The notes under the pieces were generated by a model, which was not told the origin of the DNA, did no database searches, and was given only the letters and a program-made list of their open reading frames with translations. Of a DNA stretch of 49,762 nucleotides, positions 15,761 through 25,239 are shown piece by piece. Origin of the DNA: Spirochaetia bacterium (lineage in GTDB: Bacteria; Spirochaetota; Spirochaetia; Treponematales; Treponemataceae). Numbering within the stretch: position 1 is the stretch's first letter; each line of letters begins with the position of its first letter. The stretch lies in the NCBI GenBank assembly GCA_900767955.1, contig CAAGBC010000039.1, forward strand, positions 1 to 49,762, given 5' to 3'. The translations under genes were made by a program, and so were the position numbers.

Positions 15761-17116
15761 TTATAATTCTCCGCTTTCTGCAGCACCAGGAAGTCCAATA
15801 TCCTGACGGTAAAAAGCCATATCAAATTTTACTGCTTTGATTGCTTTGTATGCGTTTTTCCAAGCTTCATCAAAAGTTGAACCAAATGCACTACAAGCCA
15901 AAACTCGTCCGCCACTTGTAATTAGATTTCCATCATTACCAGCAGAACCTCTTCTGTCTAATCTTGCACCAGCAATAAATACTTTTGCGTTAGCTTCTTG
16001 AATTACATCTTCCTTAATAGAAATCATTTTTCCTTTTTGGTAATCTCCAGGATATCCACCAGAAACTACTACAGGAGCAACTTGGAAACCTTTTTTCCAA
16101 TTGAATTCAAACTTGGATAATGAACCGTCAACAATTGCAGAACACATATCAACAAAATCAAAATCCATCAAAGGAAGGACTGCTTGTGTTTCTGGGTCTC
16201 CCAAACGAACATTATATTCAAGAAGTTTTGGACCTTTTGCAGTAAGCATAACACCAAAGAAAATAAATCCACGGTAATCAAAACCTTCTGCAATTAAACC
16301 TTTTAATGTTGGTTCAAGAATGTCTTTTTGGAACTGCGCCATTGTTTCTTCTGAAACATCTGACAAAGGACAAATTGCACCCATTCCACCTGTATTTGGG
16401 CCTTTTGCACCATCAAGCAAGCGCTTGTGGTCACGAGCAGGAAGGAAAGGAACAATTGTTGCAGTTCCTTCTTTAGCAAATTCTGGTGTAACAGAAACTG
16501 CTGATAAAACAGAAATTTCAACGCCCTGAAGATAATCTTCAATAACGATTTTCTTTCCTGCAGAACCAACTCTACCAGAATTCATAATGTCGTTGATTGC
16601 ATCTAAAGCATCTTTTTCTGTTGCAGCAACAACAACGCCTTTACCTGCAGCAAGTCCGTCTGCTTTTATAACAATTGGAGCTCCGTGCTGTTTTACATAT
16701 TCACAAGCAGCTTTTTCATCTGTGAATGTTACGCTATCTGCACAAGCAACTCCGTATTTTTTCATAAATTCTTTTGCAACATCTTTACTTGCTTCCAATT
16801 GTGCAGCAGCTTCTTTTGGGCCAACACAAGGAATTCCTGCTTGCCAAAATACATCTGCTAAACCTTCAGCTAAAGGATCTTCTGGGCCTACAACAGCCAA
16901 AGTACATCCTTCATGATTTGCAATTTGAACATAAGGATTTGTTCCGTCTTCTTTTACATAAGGACAAGAACTTATATCAATATTAACACATTTGTTTTCT
17001 TTCGCTGTTCCACCGTTTCCAGGAACGCAAACAACTTTTTCTACTTTAGGGCTCTGAGCTAATTTCCAAGAAATTGTATGCTCACGACCACCGTTTCCAA
17101 CTACAATAATATTCAT
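15761..17116 (-). CDS. purD: Phosphoribosylamine-glycine ligase (GAR synthetase)
   Basis: 451 residues. Joins glycine to phosphoribosylamine with ATP, step two of purine synthesis. The ATP-grasp enzyme begins MNIIVVGNGGREHTISW (N-domain PRA site), then VVGPEDPLAEGLAD, the ATP loop IKADGLAAGKGVVVA, DHKRLLDGAKGPNTGGMGA, GFIFFGVMLT and EYNVRLGDPETQ with metal ligands. The frame stays open 46 codons further upstream, but that is translated repeat sequence; the ATG at 17114-17116 matches the family start. It has no Shine-Dalgarno: a TATTAT -10 lies six bases before the ATG. Insert GARLDRRGSAGNDG near the C-terminus is slightly unusual. No other pur genes nearby. Confidence 0.96.
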   Translation of the reverse strand: MNIIVVGNGGREHTISWKLAQSPKVEKVVCVPGNGGTAKENKCVNIDISSCPYVKEDGTNPYVQIANHEGCTLAVVGPEDPLAEGLADVFWQAGIPCVGPKEAAAQLEASKDVAKEFMKKYGVACADSVTFTDEKAACEYVKQHGAPIVIKADGLAAGKGVVVAATEKDALDAINDIMNSGRVGSAGKKIVIEDYLQGVEISVLSAVSVTPEFAKEGTATIVPFLPARDHKRLLDGAKGPNTGGMGAICPLSDVSEETMAQFQKDILEPTLKGLIAEGFDYRGFIFFGVMLTAKGPKLLEYNVRLGDPETQAVLPLMDFDFVDMCSAIVDGSLSKFEFNWKKGFQVAPVVVSGGYPGDYQKGKMISIKEDVIQEANAKVFIAGARLDRRGSAGNDGNLITSGGRVLACSAFGSTFDEAWKNAYKAIKAVKFDMAFYRQDIGLPGAAESGEL

Positions 17117-17122
17117 AAGTAA

Positions 17123-17151
17123 ATAATAATAGATAATTTTATTAAGGTCTA
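17123..17151 (-). promoter_or_regulatory. purD promoter, leaderless type
   Basis: TAGACC (17146-17151), 17-base spacer, TATTAT (17123-17128), six bases to the ATG. The -35 is weak (4 of 6). Confidence 0.5.
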
Positions 17152-17165
17152 CAGGTATTTTTTTT

Positions 17166-17328
17166 AGGGAAGAAGGAACCCCTCTACTCAGAAGCGGGGG
17201 TTCCTTCTCCCCTAAAACCCCTCTTCCTCCCCAGCACTGCTTAGGGTTTGGCACCCTAAGAACCCGCTATAGGGGTGGTGAGTGTTTTTTTCTGGAGTGG
17301 GGAAAAATGAGCCTGCGGCCATTTTTTT
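17166..17328 (-). repeat. GC-rich multi-hairpin composite repeat, copy A
   Basis: Contains GGAACCCCTCTACTCAGAAG, CCCCAGCACTGCTTAGGG, CCCTAAGAACCC and then AATGAGCCTGCGGCCATTTT. The same order occurs inverted at 30610-30800. Internal pairs such as GGAACCCC/GGGGTTCC and CTTAGGG/CCCTAAG give several stable stems. Much more GC-rich than the surrounding sequence. Confidence 0.75.
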
Positions 17329-17385
17329 ACATTTGAGGAATGAGACTATGGGCATTTTTTTTCTGATACACAAATAATAACATCT

Positions 17386-17488
17386 GTCATGCTGAACTCG
17401 TTTCAGCATCTACTCAATATATAGTGATGTCATCCCGAACGCTACGCTTCTTTGCACGCACTTGCTACAAAAAATATTTCGGGATCTC
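17386..17488 (+). repeat. Two GTCAT-type dispersed repeats
   Basis: GTCATGCTGAACTCGTTTCA then GCATC (17386-17413) and a longer variant whose arms TCCCGAA and TTCGGGA are separated by about 40 bases (17429-17488). Confidence 0.7.
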
Positions 17489-17531
17489 TTTAGTTTCATT
17501 CTGAATAAAATGAAACTGCGGTCATTTTAGT

Positions 17532-17573
17532 AAAAAAAAAAGGGACTTCAGTCATTTTTTATGACGAAATCCC
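17532..17573 (-). terminator. Terminator of the RND efflux operon
   Basis: On the minus strand GGGATTTCGTCAT and ATGACTGAAGTCCC pair (one bulge) and are followed by ten T. Confidence 0.85.
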
Positions 17574-17582
17574 ATTTGTTAT

Positions 17583-17873
17583 TTATAATTCTACTTCTTC
17601 AGAGCAAAATAATGAAATTCCTTCATCGGGGAATTTGTCTTTTACTGCTTTTACAATGGCTTTTACTTTTAGTGCATTTTCCTTTGTTACATAAGTAAAT
17701 AGCACAAAATTTTGTTCTGGCCATGTTGTTGTTCCTAATTTTTTTGCGCGAATTCCCCTTCCGTGAACAACTGGAATTACTGTATATTCTATTTCCGCAA
17801 TTTCTTGTTCCAAAAGTTCTGTTATATCTTCTTGAACTGACTGATTTGAAATTATTTCAATTCTATAATTCAT
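17583..17873 (-). CDS. PII-like (GlnB-fold) protein encoded with the RND pump
   Basis: 96 residues. The pattern YRIEIISNQSVQEDITELLE, then YTVIPVVHGRGIRAKKLGT, TTWPEQNFVLFTYVTKENALK and VKAIVKAVKDKF gives the beta-alpha-beta, T-loop-like glycine turn (GRGIRAK), beta-alpha-beta order of small PII-like proteins. Related ferredoxin-fold proteins (DUF3240 and the PG0823-like group) are encoded next to RND exporters in other bacteria, where they are suspected regulators. It lies 10 bases after the RND gene and before the operon terminator. Classical PII nucleotide-binding and uridylylation residues are not evident, so a link to nitrogen control is not supported. Confidence 0.7.
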   Translation of the reverse strand: MNYRIEIISNQSVQEDITELLEQEIAEIEYTVIPVVHGRGIRAKKLGTTTWPEQNFVLFTYVTKENALKVKAIVKAVKDKFPDEGISLFCSEEVEL

Positions 17874-17883
17874 TTGTTTCCTC

Positions 17884-20800
17884 TTATTTTACTTCTTCGG
17901 AATTGTTTTCAGCATTTTCTAACAAGCTGTAATCAATTTTGAAGCGTGATGAAGTTTTTGGTTTTTGTTTCATAAACACTGAATACAAAACTGGAATTAC
18001 AATCAATGTAATAAATGTACTAGATGTAAGGCCTCCAACAACTGCAACTCCAATTGGCTGAACCATTCCAGCTTGTCCTTCTGAAGCAAAACACATTGGT
18101 AACATTCCCAATATTGTTGTTAATGTTGTCATCAATACTGGTCTCAATCGGCTAACGCCCGCTTGGAAACAGGCATCAAACATTGGAATATCTCTATCAC
18201 GAAGAAGATTTGTGTAGTCAACAAGAATAATTCCGTTGTTTACAACTATTCCAACAAGCATAATCAAACCAACCATTGCCATAATTGAAAGTGGCTGTCC
18301 CAAAATCTTATAAAGGAACGCAACGCCAATTATCATAAATGGAATTGTTGCAAGGTTTATCAATGGAGCTTTGAAAGATTCATAAGTTGCAGCCATAACT
18401 CCAAATACTAAAATTATTGCCATCAATATAATTGAAACATAAACTTTCATTTGTGAATTAATTTCTTTTGCAGAACCTTCGTAAGTTACAGTAACATTAT
18501 CAGGAATAATAAAAGTCTTTGCGATTGCATCTTTTATTTGTTCTTCCACAACGCTGGAACTTAGGTCAGAAATAATATCAGCTTTTACATGAATAATTCG
18601 TGTTTGATTTTCACGGCTAATTGTTACAGGCCCTAATCCTCTACGCAAAGAAGCAAAGTTTGCAACGCTTACCATGCCTTTTGCACCACGAACATAAATT
18701 GTTTCCAAATCTACAATACTTTTTCTGTCTGACGGTTGATACATAACAGAAACATCGTATTCTTTTCCGTCTGTGCGATATTTTGTTGAAGTAAGACCAT
18801 TTATTGCATAATTTATTTCTGTAGCAACTGTTGTAACATCAACACCAAAGGAATAAGCTCTATCTCTATCTATTACAACTTCAACTTGTGGCAAGCCTCG
18901 TTCTGTATCTACAGATGCTTCTCCAATATCTGCAAGTTCATCAATTACATTTGCAATTTTATCTGCCACATCAAGGGCCGCTTTTAAATCATCTGAACGA
19001 ATTGCTATATCAATATCATCACCTGCAATTTGTCCACGCATTCCCGCATTAAAACTAAATCTGGCACCAGCAAAATCATTAAAATGTGCACGCAATTTAG
19101 TTTGAATATCAACTGCGGAATCAATTTGTTTTGATGTTTCTGGCAATCTGATTTGAATAGAAGCTTTATAAGAACTTCTTCCGCCTCTTCCTCCAGAACC
19201 AACGCTTGTTGTTATTGTTTTATAACCTTTGACTTCATTTTTTACGATATCTTCAAAACTTAACGCAATTTTTTTAGTTTCTGTCAAAGGAGTTCCAATT
19301 GGCATTGTAATATTCAATGTTACAGAATCATCTTTTCCTCGTGGCATCATAGAAACATTCAAAGTTGATAATGTAAAAAGTGATACAACTAAAAGACAAA
19401 CTGCAATAACAACTGTCAAAAGTCTATTATGCAAAGCCCAATTTAGAATAACTTTGTAAAAATCTGTAATTTTGTTTATGATTTTTTGAAATCCTTCATA
19501 AATAAACTTCAACACTTTATTTGTAACTGGTTTTTCAGCTCTGTTTGACAAAGGAAAGAATACACCCGCCAAAACAGGAACAAGAAAAACAGCAACAAAA
19601 AGTGATGACAACAAAGCAATTACGATTGTAAAAATAATTCCCTTAAACATTTGCCCCATCATTCCAAGTTCCTTTATAAAAAGCAAAAATGGAACGAATA
19701 CACAAATTGTTGTTAAGTTTCCAGAAATTACTGAAACTATCATTTCCTGGGAACCTAAAATCGCTGCAATTTTTGGTTTTGTTCCTCTTGAACGATAGGA
19801 ATAAATATTATCAATCATAACAATTGACGCATCAACTATCATACCAACACCAAGAATCAAACCTGTTAATGTCATCATATTCAGAGTGATTCCTGCAAAA
19901 CTCATACATAACAAAGTAATCAAAATTGACAACGGAATTGAAATTGCAATGATAATTGTACTTTTGAAATTCTGCAAAAATATGAACAAAATTAATATAG
20001 CAAGCAAAAGTCCCTGCCATGCAGATTCAACAAGTGTATTAATAGTTTCACGAATTGATGTTGTATCATCACGGATAATTTCCATGCCAATGTCGGATGG
20101 CAAAGTTTCTTCAAGTTGTTCAATTTTTTTATAAACGGAATTAGCAACTGCAACGGTATTAGCCCCAGACTGTTTTGTAATACTAACATAAACGCCAGGT
20201 TCACCATTGATATAAACTTCGGAATTTGGGTCTTCAAATCCCAAGAACGCACGACCTACATCACGAAGTTTTACATCGTAACCATTTATAGTAGAAATTA
20301 CAGTGTCATTAATATCATCAATGCTAGAAAATTCACCAGTAGTACGAACGATATAATCTTTTTGTCCTTCGTTGAGTTTTCCACCGCCTAATTCCAAGTT
20401 TTGCTTGGATAAAGCATTTGCAATTTGTGAAACTGTAAAACCGTAAGCTGCAAGTCTATTATGTTCCAATTCAACACGAACTATTTTTTTGCGACCACCA
20501 GTAACATCTGCCTGAGCAACACCGTCAGCTTGTTCCAAAATTGGAGCAATAGAATCTTCTGCAATTTGTTTTACATCATTTACAGAACGATTTCCACGAA
20601 TTGCAATACGCATAATCGGCATAGAATCTGCGTTCATTCTGAAAATCGTTGGAGTTCCTGCGTTATCAGGCAAAGCTCTAACTACTCTATCAAGTTTATC
20701 TCTAACATCAGCAACGGCGGCATCAATGTCTGTTCCATAATCAAATTCAAGCTGAATTCTTGACGAACCTTCATTTGATGTTGAATAAAGATTTTTTAAA

Positions 20801-21027
20801 CCATTTACACTAATCAAAGCGCCTTCAAGAGGTTCTGTAATTGTTTTTTCTACAGCTTCTGGGCCCGCTTTTGTGTATGTTGTAGAAACAGAAATATAAG
20901 GAGAATCTACTTCAGGAAATAATCCCAAAGATAATTTTTGCAAAGTGAATACCCCAACAAATCCCAGCAACGCAAAAACGATTAAAAATAATACAGGATG
21001 TTCAAGGGTTTTTCTGGAAAGGCTCAT
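17884..21027 (-). CDS. RND-family efflux pump inner-membrane subunit
   Basis: 1047 residues, the length of AcrB/MexB-like HAE1 pumps. N-terminal LSRKTLEHPVLFLIVFALLG is the first membrane span; large periplasmic loops follow spans 1 and 7 (GPEAVEKTITEPLEGAL, RENQTRIIHVKAD). The span-4 motif reads GVGMIVDASIVMIDNI: one proton-relay aspartate is present where AcrB has two; span 10 reads GIVVNNGIILVDYTN with Asn where AcrB has Lys940. This pattern is frequent in HAE1-type pumps of anaerobes. Exports drugs, dyes, bile salts or lipids using proton or sodium gradient; substrate not deducible. Start overlaps the stop of the fusion protein (TAATG). Trimer with partners at 21027 and 22014. Confidence 0.95.
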   Translation of the reverse strand: MSLSRKTLEHPVLFLIVFALLGFVGVFTLQKLSLGLFPEVDSPYISVSTTYTKAGPEAVEKTITEPLEGALISVNGLKNLYSTSNEGSSRIQLEFDYGTDIDAAVADVRDKLDRVVRALPDNAGTPTIFRMNADSMPIMRIAIRGNRSVNDVKQIAEDSIAPILEQADGVAQADVTGGRKKIVRVELEHNRLAAYGFTVSQIANALSKQNLELGGGKLNEGQKDYIVRTTGEFSSIDDINDTVISTINGYDVKLRDVGRAFLGFEDPNSEVYINGEPGVYVSITKQSGANTVAVANSVYKKIEQLEETLPSDIGMEIIRDDTTSIRETINTLVESAWQGLLLAILILFIFLQNFKSTIIIAISIPLSILITLLCMSFAGITLNMMTLTGLILGVGMIVDASIVMIDNIYSYRSRGTKPKIAAILGSQEMIVSVISGNLTTICVFVPFLLFIKELGMMGQMFKGIIFTIVIALLSSLFVAVFLVPVLAGVFFPLSNRAEKPVTNKVLKFIYEGFQKIINKITDFYKVILNWALHNRLLTVVIAVCLLVVSLFTLSTLNVSMMPRGKDDSVTLNITMPIGTPLTETKKIALSFEDIVKNEVKGYKTITTSVGSGGRGGRSSYKASIQIRLPETSKQIDSAVDIQTKLRAHFNDFAGARFSFNAGMRGQIAGDDIDIAIRSDDLKAALDVADKIANVIDELADIGEASVDTERGLPQVEVVIDRDRAYSFGVDVTTVATEINYAINGLTSTKYRTDGKEYDVSVMYQPSDRKSIVDLETIYVRGAKGMVSVANFASLRRGLGPVTISRENQTRIIHVKADIISDLSSSVVEEQIKDAIAKTFIIPDNVTVTYEGSAKEINSQMKVYVSIILMAIILVFGVMAATYESFKAPLINLATIPFMIIGVAFLYKILGQPLSIMAMVGLIMLVGIVVNNGIILVDYTNLLRDRDIPMFDACFQAGVSRLRPVLMTTLTTILGMLPMCFASEGQAGMVQPIGVAVVGGLTSSTFITLIVIPVLYSVFMKQKPKTSSRFKIDYSLLENAENNSEEVK

Positions 21028-21983
21028 TATTTTCCTCCTGTAGTTTGAGTATCTGCTTTTGCTTCTTCTTTTACAGGATTAGAAATATCATATACTTTTA
21101 CGCCATCAGAAATTGCTAACATTCCGTCAACAACAACTCGTTCACCAGGCATAACATTGTCTACAACTTGAATAATACCATCTACAGATTTTCCTAATTT
21201 TACAACTCGTTTGGAAACTGTATCATCATCATTAACAATGTACAAATAAGAATTTTCATCTTGTTCAACTACAGCATCTTTTGGAATTGCAATGTGCCCT
21301 TCATATTTTGAAATGAACAATTTTACTTTTGCAAACATTCCTGCGTTGATTCTGGAATCTTTTTTATCAAAATTAAGAATTATTTCTTTTGTGCGAGTTG
21401 CTGCATCAACAACTGGAGAAACTCTTGAAACTGTAGCTGTAAAAACCACTCCTGGATAAGCTTCAAGATAAACTTCTGCTTTTAATCCAGTTTTTAATTC
21501 TGCAACATATCGTTCTGGAACAGAAGCTGTAACTTGCAAATTTTCTATATCACCAATCATTGTAATTGCAGTTGCAGTTGATACTTTTGTTCCGATTTTT
21601 AATGGAGAAGAAACAATACTTCCGCTGATTGGTGCTTCAACTGGGCTTAAGGCATAATTAGTTCCTGGTTCTGAAGGGTCAACTTTTGCAATTACATCAC
21701 CTTTTTTTACAGAAGAACCAAGCATTACATTTATTGCAGCAATTTTTCCACTCATTGAAGGAAAAACTTCTATTGAACTTTGGGATTCAACTTCACCATT
21801 TGTAATCACATAATCGTGAAGTGTTTTTTTAGTCGCATTTTCAGTTTTTACAGTTGGAATACTTACGCTTTGAGGTCTTTTTGGTGCAGAACTTGTTCCT
21901 TTTGTAAATAATACCAAACACACTAAACCTGCTGTAACAGCCATTGAAACTAAAATTGCTAAGATTGTTTTTGATTTATTCAT
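21027..21983 (-). CDS. RND membrane fusion (periplasmic adaptor) protein
   Basis: 318 residues. N-terminal membrane anchor (KTILAILVSMAVTAGLVCLV), then the split lipoyl/biotinyl-like domain (VFPSMSGKIAAINVMLGSSV with VEAPISGSIVSSPLKIGTKV, the hairpin between them very short), a beta-barrel domain (VPERYVAELKTGLKAEV) and a membrane-proximal domain (IPKDAVVEQDENSYLYIV). The near absence of an alpha-hairpin makes it shorter than AcrA (about 400); this is seen in other spirochaete adaptors. Links the RND pump to the outer-membrane channel. GGAGGA before the next gene lies in its 3' end, indicating coupled translation. Confidence 0.93.
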   Translation of the reverse strand: MNKSKTILAILVSMAVTAGLVCLVLFTKGTSSAPKRPQSVSIPTVKTENATKKTLHDYVITNGEVESQSSIEVFPSMSGKIAAINVMLGSSVKKGDVIAKVDPSEPGTNYALSPVEAPISGSIVSSPLKIGTKVSTATAITMIGDIENLQVTASVPERYVAELKTGLKAEVYLEAYPGVVFTATVSRVSPVVDAATRTKEIILNFDKKDSRINAGMFAKVKLFISKYEGHIAIPKDAVVEQDENSYLYIVNDDDTVSKRVVKLGKSVDGIIQVVDNVMPGERVVVDGMLAISDGVKVYDISNPVKEEAKADTQTTGGK

Positions 21984-22013
21984 ATTTTCCTCATTTTCCC
22001 AAAATTTTTTAAT

Positions 22014-23276
22014 TTATTTATTCAAACCTAGAGTTCCATAAGGAATCCCAAGTAAATTTTCCAATTGCAAAATTGTGCTTATTAACGAATAAGCTTGATA
22101 TTTTAAATTTACACTAGCACTCAAAACTTTATCAGAAGCACTTTGCAAATTAAGCAAATCAGTTTTTCCATAATTGTATGCAGTTTTTGTCATATTGTAA
22201 GTTTTTTCAGCAAGTTCCACATTTGATTTTAGTGAATCAATTTGATAAATAGCTTGATTAATTTTGCGCACAAGATTTTCAATTTGAACTGACACTGCTG
22301 TATTTGTTTTTTCAAGATTAAGTTTTGCGTCTTCCACATTCTTTTTGGAAACAGCCACATTTATATTTTTTGCAGACCAAGGCAAAACGCTATCCAAAGG
22401 AATTGAAACGCCTACAGATAAATTATTAGTTGTACTCCATTCATCATTTGCAGAAGATTTTGCTTTTCCATAATTGAATCCAGCGCTAATTGTTGGAATA
22501 TAAGCTGAAAATTTTGATGCCAACAAAGAATTTTCTGCAATTTCTAAAGATTTTTCTGCTAATAAAACATCAGGAGGAACAACATCAGAATCAGAAAGTT
22601 TAATTGCTTTTATTTTTAACACATCATCTAATGAACCAACTATTTCCAATTCTTGACTTTGGTCAATTCCGATTATTTGCTTGAACAACGCTAAATCATT
22701 TTGATATGCAACAATTGCAGCTTCAACAGAAGGCTTTTTTTGTTCATAATTAACACGACTTGTAAGAACATCTAATTCAGACATTTGACCTTTTTTGAAT
22801 TTTTCTTGATTTTGCTTATATTGATTTTCGCTAGTTTCCAAACCCCGTTTTTGCAAAGAAATATTTTCTTGTTCGTACAATAAACCATAAAAAGCAGTTC
22901 TTACATTTAACTCAATTAATTTGCGCTTTTGTTCCGCAGTGATTTTTCCTGTTTCATAATTTAAATTTGCGTTACGAATGGAAGTATATAAATTGGAAGA
23001 AATTGCTAAATTCACGCCGCCAGAAATAGACAAAGAATTTACATCACCTTCAAAATTCTGTGAAAAATTCCCAGAAGCATTTAGCGTAGGACTTATGCTA
23101 TTCCAAGAAAAATCTTTTTGCTTTTTTAGCAACTTTAATGAATTATCTGACAATTTTATATCAATGTTATTTTCAAATGCTGATTTTACTGCATCATCAA
23201 TAGTCATTTTCTCTGCCGCAAAACAAAAGGAACTACAACTAAGGACTAACAATAATATTATTTTTCTTAGAAACAT
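22014..23276 (-). CDS. TolC-family outer-membrane efflux channel
   Basis: 420 residues with signal peptide (LRKIILLLVLSCSSFCFA) and two repeats of the TolC helical pattern: MTIDDAVKSAFENNIDIKLS, long helices through residue 210 with QNQEKFKKGQMSELDVLTSR, and the second half with EIAENSLLASKFSAYIPT and TKTAYNYGKTDLLNLQSASD. The TAYNYGKTDLL/KFKKGQMSELDVL pair are the hallmark helix turns. First gene of the leftward operon tolC-like, adaptor (30 bases later), pump, PII-like. Forms the trimeric exit duct. Confidence 0.92.
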   Translation of the reverse strand: MFLRKIILLLVLSCSSFCFAAEKMTIDDAVKSAFENNIDIKLSDNSLKLLKKQKDFSWNSISPTLNASGNFSQNFEGDVNSLSISGGVNLAISSNLYTSIRNANLNYETGKITAEQKRKLIELNVRTAFYGLLYEQENISLQKRGLETSENQYKQNQEKFKKGQMSELDVLTSRVNYEQKKPSVEAAIVAYQNDLALFKQIIGIDQSQELEIVGSLDDVLKIKAIKLSDSDVVPPDVLLAEKSLEIAENSLLASKFSAYIPTISAGFNYGKAKSSANDEWSTTNNLSVGVSIPLDSVLPWSAKNINVAVSKKNVEDAKLNLEKTNTAVSVQIENLVRKINQAIYQIDSLKSNVELAEKTYNMTKTAYNYGKTDLLNLQSASDKVLSASVNLKYQAYSLISTILQLENLLGIPYGTLGLNK

Positions 23277-23438
23277 TTAAAACCCCGATTTTAATTTTTC
23301 ATATTTTACAATGTATTAATTTCTATATATAAAATACTTTAGACTATTTTTAATTACAAAAATTTCACTAGAAATAAAATTTTATAAACATAGTTCATCG
23401 TTGCTATTATCGGATATTTTTGATAACCTATTTAGAGA

Positions 23439-25229
23439 ATGAGTCAAGAAAAAGTATTTTTTGCTGATGAAAATAATCCTTCAGCGTTGTTACAAGAATT
23501 TATCCAAAAATTCTCATTTTATTCCGATTCTTCAAAAGAAAAAATTACAAAGGCGTGGGGTTTTCTATTACAAAATTGCAAAGACAAAAAACGCCCTTGC
23601 GGAAGTCCTTATTATCTTCATCCATTAAGAATTGCATACATTCTTGCCCAGCGGGAATTTGACGACGACTGTATTTGTGCAGGATTACTCCACAGCATTT
23701 ATGATTTTGAAATCACTTCCGAAGAAATCACTTCACAGTTTGGAACTTCAGTTGCAAAAATCATAGATGGCACATCAAAAATAATGCACATTCCTGTTAA
23801 TTCAAAAACTTTACATCAAGCAGATGCCATCAGAAAAATGTTATTTGCAATGGTTGATGATGTTCGTGTTATTTTTGTAAAACTTGCAGACCGCTTAGAC
23901 AGAATTAGAAATATTAAAACACTTGAATCATCACAGCAAAAACTTCTTGCTTCCGAAATTATAGACATTTGGGCACCTTTGGCAGACAGACTTGGTATGT
24001 CAAAAGAAAAAAACGAATTTGAAGACTTAAGTTTAAAATACACAAACCCAGATGCCTTTCAACAGATAAAAGCTGTAATTGCGCAAAAAAAAGATGAACG
24101 AGCTGCATATTTGCAAAAAGCAGTTTCAACAATTCAGGCAGAAGCTGATAAAATAGGAATTCAAGTTTCTATTTCAAGTAGAGCAAAACATTTTTATTCG
24201 ATTTATCAAAAAATGAGAAAGCGCAACAAAGAACCAAGTGAATTATTCGACTTGTTAGCATTGCGTGTTATTTGCCAACACAAAACTGATTGTTACACAT
24301 TAATTGGAATCGTTCACGGATTGTGGAAACCTCTTGAAGGAAGATTCAAAGACTACATTGCTATGCCAAAAGCAAACGGTTATCAATCATTGCATACAAC
24401 TGTAATGTGCGAAGACAAACCTTTGGAAATCCAAATTCGTACACAAAAAATGCACGACATTGCAGAACACGGAGTTGCATCTCATTGGCTTTATAAAAAA
24501 GGAATGAACCACGATTTAGTTGATGTAAATAATCTTTCAATTTTTAATCAACTACAAGAATTACGCAACAAACCACTTTCCGATGAAACATTCTTCCAGA
24601 ATTTTAAGAATGATTTACTTGGCGATGAAGTTCTTGTTTTTACACCAAAAGGTGAAGTAAAAAAATTGCCACTAGGTTCAAACGCAATCGATTTTGCATA
24701 TTCAATACATTCCGCAATTGGAGAAAAAATTGTAGGGGCAAAAGCTAACGGAAAAATTATTCCATTAACACAGCCACTTCAAAACACACAAATAATTGAA
24801 ATTCTCACAAATCCACAAGCGCATCCAACAGAAGCACAATTAAAATCTGTAAAAACAACAAAAGCAAAACAGAAAATTCATTCATGGCTTGTGGCAAATG
24901 ATTCAACCTTTGAAGCAAAATCAAATACCGCAAAAACAGAAAATGAAGTTTCAAAAGTAATACAAGAAGAACACAGAAAACACAAAAAAGGAACATGGCT
25001 TCCACAGGAGCAAAAAGAAACAGGAAAAGTAAAAGTTGGAAATACAACAAACTTTATCGTTACTTTTGCAAAATGCTGTAATCCAAAATATCCTGACCCA
25101 ATTTCTGGTTATGTTTCAACAGGCAGAGGCTTAATAATTCACAAAGCAAATTGTATTACCTTCCACAGAATTCCAAATATCCAAAAACGCACTTTGGAAG
25201 TAGAATGGGAAGTTGAAAAAGACAAATAA
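23439..25229 (+). CDS. RelA/SpoT-family (p)ppGpp synthetase, short form
   Basis: 596 residues against about 670-740 for full Rel proteins. Domain order: HD hydrolase region (about 30-190), synthetase (about 235-370, KHFYSIYQKMRKRN, FKDYIAMPKANGYQSLHTT, QIRTQKMHDIAEHGVASHWL), TGS (about 395-455, VFTPKGEVKKLPLGSNAIDF), and a zinc-finger/RIS-like end with FAKCCNPKYPDPISG and GRGLIIHKANC. The C-terminal ACT domain is absent. The hydrolase site is damaged: HD is HS (His85, Ser86), the following E-D pair is D-F, and the usual RLHNMRT is RLDRIRN. The enzyme is therefore predicted to make, but probably not degrade, alarmone. It ends two bases from the convergent gene with a hairpin across both stops. 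Confidence 0.93.
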   Translation: MSQEKVFFADENNPSALLQEFIQKFSFYSDSSKEKITKAWGFLLQNCKDKKRPCGSPYYLHPLRIAYILAQREFDDDCICAGLLHSIYDFEITSEEITSQFGTSVAKIIDGTSKIMHIPVNSKTLHQADAIRKMLFAMVDDVRVIFVKLADRLDRIRNIKTLESSQQKLLASEIIDIWAPLADRLGMSKEKNEFEDLSLKYTNPDAFQQIKAVIAQKKDERAAYLQKAVSTIQAEADKIGIQVSISSRAKHFYSIYQKMRKRNKEPSELFDLLALRVICQHKTDCYTLIGIVHGLWKPLEGRFKDYIAMPKANGYQSLHTTVMCEDKPLEIQIRTQKMHDIAEHGVASHWLYKKGMNHDLVDVNNLSIFNQLQELRNKPLSDETFFQNFKNDLLGDEVLVFTPKGEVKKLPLGSNAIDFAYSIHSAIGEKIVGAKANGKIIPLTQPLQNTQIIEILTNPQAHPTEAQLKSVKTTKAKQKIHSWLVANDSTFEAKSNTAKTENEVSKVIQEEHRKHKKGTWLPQEQKETGKVKVGNTTNFIVTFAKCCNPKYPDPISGYVSTGRGLIIHKANCITFHRIPNIQKRTLEVEWEVEKDK

Positions 25230-25239
25230 TTTTATTTGT
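25222..25239. terminator. Hairpin across the convergent stop codons of rel and the phosphoesterase gene
   Basis: Perfect palindrome ACAAATAA-TT-TTATTTGT containing both stop codons; it is too AT-rich to be a strong terminator alone. Confidence 0.45.

Larger units (their letters stand above)
17117..17582. other. Repeat-filled intergenic region upstream of purD
   Basis: 466 bases: purD promoter, GC-rich composite repeat copy A (17166-17275), the AATGAGCCTGCGGCCATTTT unit (about 17307-17328), two GTCAT elements (17386, 17429) and the terminator of the efflux operon (17532-17573). No gene seen. Confidence 0.7.

Noticed and set aside
17117..17254. Upstream extension of purD by 46 codons
   Set aside because: It translates the GC-rich repeat; the family N-terminus begins at 17116, right after a promoter -10 box.
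17429..17488. Degenerate hairpin considered as a riboswitch
   Set aside because: It is a GTCAT-type dispersed repeat and lies downstream, not upstream, of the nearest gene.
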